A stretch of 64,000 nucleotides of DNA. It comes from Capronia americana (taxonomy: Eukaryota; Ascomycota; Eurotiomycetes; Chaetothyriales; Herpotrichiellaceae). A program made the translations under genes and the position numbers. The notes under the pieces are model-generated. The model was not told the DNA's origin and did not search any database. It was given only the letters and a program-made list of their open reading frames with translations. The DNA lies in NCBI GenBank assembly GCA_016110215.1, contig JADWQD010000011.1:1054001-1118000 (forward strand), read 5' to 3'. This document shows positions 55,588 through 64,000 of the stretch, one piece after another. Each line of letters begins with the position of its first letter. The stretch's first letter is position 1.

Positions 55588-58176
55588 ATGGCGACAGGAG
55601 GCGCTGGTACTGCGAGCTCTCCACAACCCATCGTCCAACCTCTCCATCGCGCTGCTCCCGTGCCTCCCCCGTTGAACACAGTTTCTCCTCCATCGAGGCG
55701 AGAGTTAGCGTCCTGGTGGAAAAAGTTTAGGAAGACAACGGAAAAGAACGAAGAGAAGGGTGAGAACGAAGCGCGCTGGTGTGCTGCAGCTGTCACTGAC
55801 TCTTCACCAGCGGACGGTGGTCCGGGCATCTTCGGGGTCCCTCTTGCCGACAGTATCAGATACGCGAATGTGGCCATTTCATTACAGAATGATAATGGTG
55901 AGAGCTTTATCTACGGCTACGTGCCGATCGTGGTGGCGAAATGTGGAGTGTTTCTCAAAGAGAAAGGTATGGTCTTTCCCAGTTGAAGTAGACACGACTG
56001 ACGGATCTTAGCCACCGACATCGAGGGCATCTTCCGTCTGAGCGGATCCGCGAAAAGGATCAAGGAGTTGCAGACCATCTTCGACTCGCCCGACAGATAT
56101 GGCAAAGGTCTGGACTGGACCGGCTACACCGTCCACGATGCGGCCAACATTCTTCGTCGATATCTCAATCAGCTTCCCGAGCCCATTGTCCCCCTCGAGT
56201 TCTACGAGCGCTTCCGCGCGCCTCTTCGGTCGGCGACAGTGGCACCGGGACCCAACGGCGGCACGCAGACGCACGACATGAGTTACGACGAACACAGTGT
56301 TGCTGTTAGTGCATATCAAAAGCTGATAACAGAGCTGCCACCTCTCAATCGCCAACTGCTTCTCTACCTACTCGATCTCCTCGCAGTCTTCGCTTCAAAG
56401 TCAGACCTGAACCGCATGACGGCCAACAACCTGGCCGCGATCTTTCAGCCAGGCATCCTTTCGCACCCGTCGCACGACATGTCGCCGCAAGAGTATCGAC
56501 TTAGCCAAGACGTGTTGATCTTCTTGATCGAGAACCAGGATAACTTCCTGATCGGCATGTCGGGCACCGCACTTGATGAGAAGACTCAGAAGGATGTGGA
56601 AAGCGGCGCGCAGTCTGTACGGTCACCCAAAGCTATTGGGCGATCGGCATCCAACGCGAGTGCTGGTGCTGAAAGTCTTCGAAAATATGGTGTTCGGCGC
56701 AATGTCTCAGTCTCATCTCGAGGTTCCCGGGAACGAGGGAGCCCGGGCGTTTCAAGCCCTGGTACGCCATCAGGTGTCACTTCGTTCTCGGCAGGTGGAG
56801 GGATCACACGAAGCAATACCGTTCCGTCCAAAAGATCTCCCGCCATTGCTCCCAACCGGTTTCAGAGAGTCAACGACTCCGGCGATTCGACCACTCCTCC
56901 AGCCGGTTCTATCCCGCAAGGGAACGCGACTCCACCCACGACGCAAGAGACGGCTGGATCCAAGTCATCCAGATCTGGATCTATCCAACGAGACGATGCT
57001 GACGGCAGAGCAGTAGCTGTACCTGCACCTGCACCTGCACCTGCACCGCCGGTCCAGGCACCCGGTCAGCCTCCGCAACAACAGGCCCAGCCTTTGCCGG
57101 CAGACCAACCGGTGCCTAACCAGACCGGCCAGGCACCGGTCATGACTGCAGCTCCACCACCCGTCACAACACGAGAGCGGAAAATCTCGAACCTGTTCCC
57201 CAAGTCGCCAATCTTTGGGCCCTCTGACGCCCAGGGACGGCAACCAAGGAAGTTGCAGAAGAAGCAAAAGATTCCCGGAAGTGCCAACGACAGCGCTCAG
57301 AGCTCGATGAATTCGCTCCATGGCGACGAAGCGGCGACATTCCACACACCTCTTGTCTCACCTGATCTTAATAGTGTTGGGCGACACGACCCATTGGCTG
57401 CGCCGCAAGGTCCCGCTTTCACGAACACGGCCGCCACACCCATCAATGAGACACCGGTTTCGAAGCAATTCCCGACACCTACTCCTGGGACTGAGGGACA
57501 GAATCACGCCTTGAAGCCCCCCTTATCGCCCCCCGGATCCACCCGTTCTCGATCCTCCTTTACCGACCACTCAGATAACGACATAGTTGATGAGACCCTT
57601 GCTCAACCTGAGAGAGAGAAGCGTCGTCATCGCTGGAGGTTCTCCTCGTCGGCGAAAAAGGGAGAGTACTCCCCACTTGCCCCGCCACCTCCCATTGGAC
57701 AGAATGCCGGTGCCCGGGGAAGTAACAGCTCTCTCGGTAGTTCGAATCGACCGCGGAAAAGCTTTACGGGCGATTCGCAGCTGACACAGTCATCGATCAT
57801 GGACCCGAGCGTCAGTGGACAGCAGACTCTAGTGGGCCAGTCCAGCCAGGAGTCGGGGGACCCTAACAAGGACGTCAATGGGGAAACGGAAAAGAAAGGT
57901 TTGTTCGGCAAATGGAAGGCCAAGATATCGCAGAACAGAGAAGAGAGGCAGGCTGAAAAGGATCGGGCGAAGAGTCCGCCGCGGAGTGAACAGGGCGCTT
58001 CGAGAAGCAGTCTAGCCGCAATTGCCCAGGAGCACTTCTCGCCGAGAGGACGGTCTTTTGACGGACCGCGTGATCAGGCGGCTCTATCGACTTTGACGGG
58101 GAGACCAGTTGGGGACGGTTTGGGTCAAGCGGCGAAAGTGTCAATGGACCCGGGACAGAGGCCAACCGGGGCATAA
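55588..58176 (+). CDS. RhoGAP protein, Sac7/Bag7-like
   Basis: Two exons, 55588-55966 and 56012-58176, encode 847 aa (GTATGG donor, CTTAG acceptor, 45-nt intron). The RhoGAP domain spans about 85-300. It begins GVPLADSIRYANV, contains YVPIVVAKCGVFLKEKATD and EGIFRLSGSAKRI, with the arginine finger at Arg135, then LPEPIVPLEFYERF, and ends MTANNLAAIFQPGI. This arrangement is that of yeast Sac7/Bag7, which stimulate GTP hydrolysis by Rho1 and so restrain cell-wall and actin signalling. The remaining 540 aa are Ser/Pro-rich and probably disordered. They hold an (Ala-Pro)n tract near residues 330-345 and a basic C-terminal segment (KWKAKISQNREERQAEKDRAK). It is cytoplasmic or cortical by family. 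Tandem with NHP2, which follows 0.8 kb downstream. Confidence 0.93.
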
Positions 58177-59014
58177 CGAGTTACGACGAGAAGGACGTTT
58201 AGGACCAGCAAGGATGGTGAGCATTAGCATGGTGTTCAGGTGGTGGGATCACGCCGTTGAGTAGACGCCGTTCCGACTGGGAAAGAGCTTCAACGATGTC
58301 CGTGGACGGAAACGTGAGAGACAAAAGGATGAGCGAAACAGTGCTGAAAAGCGGGAAGAACAGACAGGCAGCGGCATGCTCTGGGTCATGTCATTGTCTG
58401 GGACGAATGGATTGGGTACATACTAGTACAGTAGGGAACGTACAAAAGTTTGGAATAGCATGAACATGGCGGAGCAGCAGCATCGTCAGCAGCGTCCCCA
58501 GCCGTGAGGTATGAATCCGCGCACCATTCATGGTTTGTCTCGCTCATGAGGTCGAACTTGACTCTGAACCTGCCTCGTAGTATACGGTGGACAAGACTGA
58601 CTACCAGTCACATGGTAGTATAGTACCGAGTAGACTGCCCTTATTCCATACTATGTGTAAATGTACGCTGCAGTAGCCGGGATGAGGTGCCCAAAACAGT
58701 TAGCGTCTTTCTCTCACTGTAGCAGCAGCTCCACCCAATTTTCAAGCTCGACACCGACACGCCGTCTTTTTTTTCCTTCGCCAAAAGTGCGGAGAAAGGC
58801 GTAAATTTTGAGCACGGTAGTCGAGCAGTCGAGCAAGTCGAGCAATCCAACCTGACTTCCCATCGCTGTCCATTCCTCCTCGTTCTTCAAGGGGTCTCTC
58901 ACTTTCTTCATCCTCTCAGAGAAGCCACCACAAGGGTATTCCCCTCCGAAGTGCTCGGAACGCATAACCTTCCTCCTTCCCTCACTCGACTCGTTTCTTT
59001 GCTTTTCCCCAACC
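58177..59014. other. Spacer between RhoGAP and NHP2
   Basis: This is 3' flank of the RhoGAP gene then the promoter of NHP2. It contains pyrimidine-rich sequence at 58760-58960 and no gene. Confidence 0.5.
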
Positions 59015-60053
59015 ATGGCGAAAGATCAATCCTCCGCGACGGGAAGCTCCAAAGCCTCGAAGGCGGCGGCCAAGGCGGCGGTCAAGGCGGAGCGCAAAGC
59101 CGCGAAACATGCTCGCAAGGTGGAGAAATTGGCCAAGAAGGGCGGCGTGACGAAGTCCAAGTCCAAGAAGGAGAAGGAGAGCAGCAAGAAGGATATAGAG
59201 AAGAAGAAGGCGCGGGCAGAGAGGGCGTTGGATGAGATTGAGGGGGCCAAGAAAGCTGATGACGACGAGGAGAGTGAGGAGGGCGAGGACGAAGCTTCCA
59301 GCGGAGAGGAAGAAGATACGAAAATGAATGGTGCGGCCGAGGTGGAGGGCTCTGACGAAGACGAGGAAGAGGGAGAAGCTGAAGCCCATCCCGGGAAGGC
59401 GAGCAAAAAGGAGGGTCCAGGTGCAGGTGCAGGTGCAGGTCCAGTCGCGAGACCCGTGGGCGCGCTCGTCCCGTTCGCGAACCCTCTTGCTGACGAGAAG
59501 GTCGCGAAGAAGGTGTTCAAGGGTGTCAAGAAAGGTATGTGTATCGCGCGTGCGTGAGCCACTCTGGTTCTGGTTTCTATTTGCGAGTTCCCCCTTCTCC
59601 CCTGAGCGGACCATCCGGTGTGCAGAAAGGCTAATCTCTTGGTTGTTTTGTTCTCCTGCAGCCGCCGCGCACCGTACCCTCAAACGCGGCGTCAAGGAAG
59701 TAGTCAAGGCACTGCGCAAGTCTACTTCCACCTCCTCTCAGGGTACCGAGTCCCTCCCTGTCGGTATCGTCATTCTTGCCGCGGACATCTCGCCCATGGA
59801 TGTGATCAGCCATATCCCCGTGCTGGCCGAGGATCATCAAATTCCCTATATCTATGTGACCAGCCGGGCGGAGCTGGGCATTGCAGGCATGACGAAACGG
59901 CCGACCAGTGTCGTGATGGTGAGCCGCGACGTGGGCAAGAAGGCAGCGGACAAGAAGGAAAAGGACGCGGACACGGACACGGAACCTTGGGTCGAGACGT
60001 ACAAGGGGCTCGTCAAGGTTGTGGAGCGCGAGGGCCGGCATGTCAAGGTCTGA
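59015..60053 (+). CDS. nhp2: H/ACA snoRNP subunit Nhp2 (L7Ae family)
   Basis: Two exons, 59015-59534 and 59662-60053, encode 303 aa (GTATGT...CTGCAG, junction VKKAAAHRTLKRG). The C-terminal 130 residues form the L7Ae/Nhp2 RNA-binding fold: HRTLKRGVKEVVKAL, VGIVILAADISPMDVISHIP, IPYIYVTSRAELG, and a final helix. Yeast Nhp2 binds the H/ACA guide RNA with Cbf5, Nop10 and Gar1 for pseudouridylation and rRNA processing in the nucleolus. The N-terminal 150 aa are unusual for yeast but common in filamentous fungi: an Ala/Lys-rich part (1-65), an acidic Glu/Asp part (80-130) and a short (Gly-Ala)n tract. This extension also leaves a long open frame on the other strand, which is a shadow. Confidence 0.93.
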
Positions 60054-61495
60054 TTTGAGATGTTGACGGGCCCAAATTAACAAGGCAAGTCGCTCGCGGG
60101 CGTGCGGGTTCCCCTCGAACTGTGTCGTCGTCACGCTCGAGAAGTGGACCAGGGTGCCGTGTGAACTGGAGGGGACCGGACCGGACTGGACGATACGTAC
60201 GTGCGTGCCACTGCAATTGCCGCTGCCTCCACTACTGCCATTTGCCATTTGCGATTGCCATTCCTGGGATCTGGTCACAACAGCCACAGTACACTTGGAT
60301 CGTTGAAGCCCGACAAGTTAGAGTCAAGTCCAGGCTCAGGTCCGAGTCGAAGCTCAAGCTCAGTCAGGTCAGGCCCGGCATCAAGGCAGGCAAGAGCACC
60401 GAATCCACTCACTTCGGAAAGCCGAGTCATGGCGAGGCAGCGAATAATACGATACGCGGCATGCGGCATGCAGCATACGGGACGTTCGGATCTCAGCTCT
60501 TGCAAGTCCCCTATTGTATACTGTACTGGATCCAGTTCTCTGTCTCTCGGGATGCATGTCAGGGATGTGCGCACCAACAGAGCATACTCGCACACTTGCA
60601 TACTTCCATTCATACCCACGGAGGCACATGGGCGTCAGGCATGCTAGCAAGGGACATCTGTCAATACCCGTTACTAAGTGCGAGGGGATGGAAATGCAAA
60701 TGCAGCCTGAACTGCTGCTCTGAAGCTCAGCAGTTCTACCGGCTAGATAGCGCGAGGTAGGCAGACAGGGTGGCAGGAAGGGCAGACAGACAATCAAGCA
60801 GTCACGCAAGCACGCAATTCTTCACCTTCCCATCGTAGTGAGATCACATACTTCCCTTGGTGAGGTTCCATAAGGGTGCCTCTGTAGACTGTCGGATTCT
60901 TTTCAACATTGGATGTGTATATTCATGTGCATATATATGTTTGTGTGAGAGCGCGTGTAAATATTTTCATTACGTCCAAACGACATAGCTTACATCTGCC
61001 TTGGTAAGGTGCAGAATCTCTCCTGTGGCCGTGAGGCTATTGATTATGGACCATTAGCACACACGACTTTTAGAATGCCCGACGCCTGACATATGCTTTT
61101 CAATGGTTCTGCATGCATGCGTGCATTCAGTCGTTCTTTCGCGCTACCGCTGATTCGTCGATCATCTCATTGGATTTGGTTCGTTTTTATGTCGTCGTGG
61201 GACTGTAGGGTGTAGTTCTGCATAGTCTTGTCGTACATCGTCTCGTGTTGTCTCGTGTCATCTCGTGTCTTCGTTAGGTGCCAAGCATTCATTCATTCAT
61301 TTCGACACTCATTCGGATTTCGTGCCATTCTTCGTCAAGGTAATGTGCCAGTCTGTACTGGTCGTTCGGGCCATATTGACATCCACTGTACAAGTCAAGT
61401 CTGTTCTCATCCGGCCGTCCAACTCAAATAGCGTTCCTTACAGTGCGGGATACACGCAGACGGAGATATTGCGTTTGTACTTAGTAACACCGATG
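60054..61495. other. Spacer between converging NHP2 and CorA-like genes
   Basis: AT/TG-rich sequence near 60910-60970 resembles 3' UTR and poly(A) regions. Frames are small and unsupported. Confidence 0.5.
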
Positions 61496-64000
61496 CTAGA
61501 CTGTTTCCTTGGGACTTCCTGCCTCCGATGACTTCGGTGACGGCATAGCCGAAGATAATCGACTGCCGAGTCTGCCGAAGAGCGACCTTGCACCACCTCC
61601 ACTCAACGGGCTGAGACTCCTTTCTCGTCGCGAATTCGGCGGCCGTAGCAGACCCCTCTGCGGAGGCGACGGCAAGGGTGATCCATTCGGGGTAGTGAGA
61701 ACAACTGCCGGCAGAGCAGGACTCTCGGTCGGTGAGATGACGGAATTATCCGAATTGGACTTTTCCAAATCCCCGACCGTAGTCACCTGTGATTCTCCTA
61801 TGCGCCATCTCGAGGGGCTTGAGAATGGCTCTGCGAACTTTATGGTGCTGGACCGCTGACGGCCCCCCACCAAGTCGTTCGGTCCTTCTGGGCATGTAGA
61901 CAACCTAGGCGGCATCCGAGTCGCTGCTTGCGAAGAATGTCTGCCGCCCGCGCCGTGCAGATGGCTGGTGATGGACTGGGACATTCGACGAGTAGCTTGC
62001 ATGAAACCCTGTGATCCGCCCAGTGAAGGCTCATGAGTCAAGTCCTGCGATAACCTCCCCTCTAAGCTGGCAAATGTGGCGGACTTGTGCATTTCTGGAT
62101 GGGCTTCCATATGAGGCACCTTGTGCTCGAGGATCTTCTCCCTGAGCTTCTTGGACCTTTTGGGTGCTGGGATTGCGGCAATGCTGGTGAAGAACAGACC
62201 GACGTTAGCCAGCAGCATTCTGAAGGTGTCAGGATTGTTGACGATGAGGATCAGTAGGTAGGTGGGTACGCATATTCCCACTGTAGTCAGCGCGAATGGT
62301 AGAAACCCGTCCTCGGGAGGCATGTTCGTCACTGTAGCCATGTCAGTATCTGTGCGATTGGGATAACAACGGGAAAAACATACTTCCATAGATACCCGTG
62401 ACATAGCTCAATGGAAGGTAGAACAGTGTGACCAGCGTCAAAAGGCGGATGTTATACCCTTGTTCGACAGTGATCTTCGCCATGCTGACAGCCTCTCTGC
62501 TTTCTAGGACGGACGTCCCAGAGAACAGCCACTCACGAAGGTTCTTGATCTGCTTTTGCTGATCCTGAAATGTCCTAAACACCTCTTCCAATTGAGAGAT
62601 TTCTTTATCAAACTGTCTCCGGGTATGAACCAACTTCTTCCTCCAGTTGTTGTACCGCGGCGATTGATCCTTGGTGCCAGGGAAAAGCGTCTTGTGTTCT
62701 CCGGTCCAGAACTCATCCGTGAAGGTGTCCTTGTAGGTTGCTATGATATCCTTAATTTCGTTGCTTAACAGTCCCAGTGTTTGTGAAGCCCAGAAGTAGC
62801 GTCGGGAATAGGTAAATCGGTTGTTCTCGAAGAGCAGTTCGTCTCGCAAGGCACTGTCGAAGATAGACCTGTTTGGCGGTGTTGCCAACAATTGGATCTC
62901 CTTACGCACCACCTTAAACCGCTTGATTGCATCTCTATACTCGGACAAGAGGGTGGCCAGGAACGCGTCGGGCCCATTACAGTAGTGATGATTGTGTTCA
63001 TGCGCGTCCACGCTCGAGTTCCAGTCTGGAAAACACTGTATCGATAGCACATGCCATGGCGCAAACGGGTCGTAGACGTTACCAAGCACCGATTTGCTCT
63101 TTCTGGAATTGCGCCGCAGCGTATAAGCGGGATTTCCTGCCAGCGACAGGCCGACGACGGAGGAACACCTGCAGGTATCTGTTAGTCTATGGGGAGGCCA
63201 ATGTTCGAAAATGCTCACGTCGTCAGAGGGATGTGATCCTCTGCAGATTCCAGGTCGTCATCGTGGCTCTGCCAATGGAGCGGAGCCCGTCCTTCTCCCA
63301 CAATAGTGTGATACTTGAAGACAAATACAATTGACCGCTGCCGGCGCTGGTCCTTCTTCAGGTAGCCCTTGATCATTGCTTTACTCGGGGTATGATCATC
63401 AATCAGAATTCGGTAGATGGAGTCCATGTCGAAGTGTGCATTCATAGTGAGATGCAGCGCAGCGAACAGGCTCGACGCGGGCTCGCGCACAATGATGATA
63501 CGGCCCACGGCTTGTTTCCTGGAGGCATTGCTGTTGATACTCTTCAGCGCTTCCCATGAGGCCAGTGGGCCTTCATCCGAGTCACCCCTAGAGAGGCGTA
63601 TAGGTGCACCGTCGGTACCAACGTGGTAAATGTCGGCATGTTGATGATTGGCATCTGTCTGATGATGCCTGTCCTTAACGAAAATCCCAACCGAAAGCAG
63701 ATTGATATTTTGCAGCAGGTCTTGGAGGATGTATTTGCTGTAAATATCCCATTGGTGTGTCTTCAAATGCTCGATCAAATCACTCTCGGAAAAGTCTTGT
63801 GGCGGCAATGTGTCCTGGGCGAAGAATGATTCGTCGTCATCACTGTCAGAACTACCGTCTCCGGTGTATATTGAGTCCTTGGGTTGGCGAGACTGGTTAT
63901 GTTGCTCAAGGATGTGACTGCTCAGCGCCGAATGACTCGTCAGACTGGTCGTCCGTCTTTTCGGTTGTTGAGGTCGTCGAGCAATGTCAGGACTTGCAAG
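61496..64000 (-). CDS. CorA-like Mg2+ transporter family protein, 5'-truncated by the window
   Basis: Three exons are visible, 64000-63219, 63168-62384 and 62331-61496, giving 800 codons-minus-stop of a protein that starts beyond the right edge. The frame is open to base 64000. The introns run GTGAGC...CTGCAG and GTATGT...CTACAG; the second join restores YVTGIYGMTNMPPEDG. The protein has a long cytosolic N-terminal half with helical stretches (LLFENNRFTYSRRYFW, RRQFDKEISQLEEVF). Two or three membrane segments follow: LLTLVTLFYLPLSYVTGIYG, FALTTVGICVPTYLLILIV and possibly LLANVGLFFTSIAAI. The GMTNMP after the first segment sits where CorA channels have their GMN signature. The C-terminus is a Ser/Pro-rich tail of about 250 aa. 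CorA-type proteins move Mg2+ or related ions across membranes; the ion here is unproven. Confidence 0.82.

Noticed and set aside
59026..59562. 178-codon minus frame opposite NHP2
   Set aside because: It is the mirror of the Lys/Glu-rich coding sequence of NHP2 and is Ser/Ala/Phe-rich as expected for such a shadow.
1..64000. tRNA genes
   Set aside because: I looked for GGTTCRANNCC-type B boxes with a matching A box on both strands and found none I could support by eye.

Overview
The window is genomic DNA of a filamentous ascomycete (Pezizomycotina). Genes are separated by spacers of several hundred to several thousand bases. Most carry one to four short introns of about 50 to 140 nt with GT(A/G)(A/C/T)GT-like donors, CTAAC/CTGAC-like branch points and YAG acceptors. 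The recognisable proteins are fungal: a DUF7137 surface protein, Mediator Med27, an Arf6-type GTPase, a Sac7-like RhoGAP, a fungal vezatin/Inp2-type protein and a CorA-like membrane protein. Eurotiomycetes or a related class is my guess for placement; the sequence does not prove it. I saw no rRNA, tRNA, CRISPR array or intact transposon.

Layout. From 0.9 to 5.4 kb: a DUF7137 gene, a doubtful ORF and a three-exon Med27 gene. From 5.4 to 16.6 kb the DNA is almost gene-free except for a C2H2 zinc-finger regulator at 8.8-10.0 kb; this tract is rich in a short repeated word, TACGAGTA/TACTCGTA. From 16.6 to 26.5 kb: an APH-type kinase, then an accessory-looking stretch. That stretch holds a frameshifted N-terminal relic of a STAND (NLR-like) protein, a 21-bp-arm hairpin, an integrase-type HHCC zinc protein, a protein with eleven AT-hooks, two hypothetical spliced genes and a possible ankyrin relic. 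From 26.7 to 31.3 kb: dUTPase, pyridoxal kinase and PCNA. From 33 to 42.6 kb: a conserved fungal protein, a vezatin/Inp2-like membrane protein, a hypothetical gene with a stop inside a longer frame, and an Arf6 GTPase. From 44 to 64 kb: an extended SDR, an Rex3-like RNA exonuclease, a ROG1-type lipase, a CECR5-like HAD hydrolase, a RhoGAP, NHP2 and a CorA-like protein cut by the right edge.

Most genes are housekeeping and are not a single pathway. dUTPase and PCNA are both S-phase proteins only 3.4 kb apart, and dUTPase has two ACGCGT (MCB) boxes just upstream. The unusual material is the 18.6-26.5 kb island, the dispersed 8-mer, and two exon structures: a PCNA start codon split by an intron and an 11-nt microexon in pyridoxal kinase. 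All exon coordinates were worked out by hand from reading frames, splice signals and known conserved residues.
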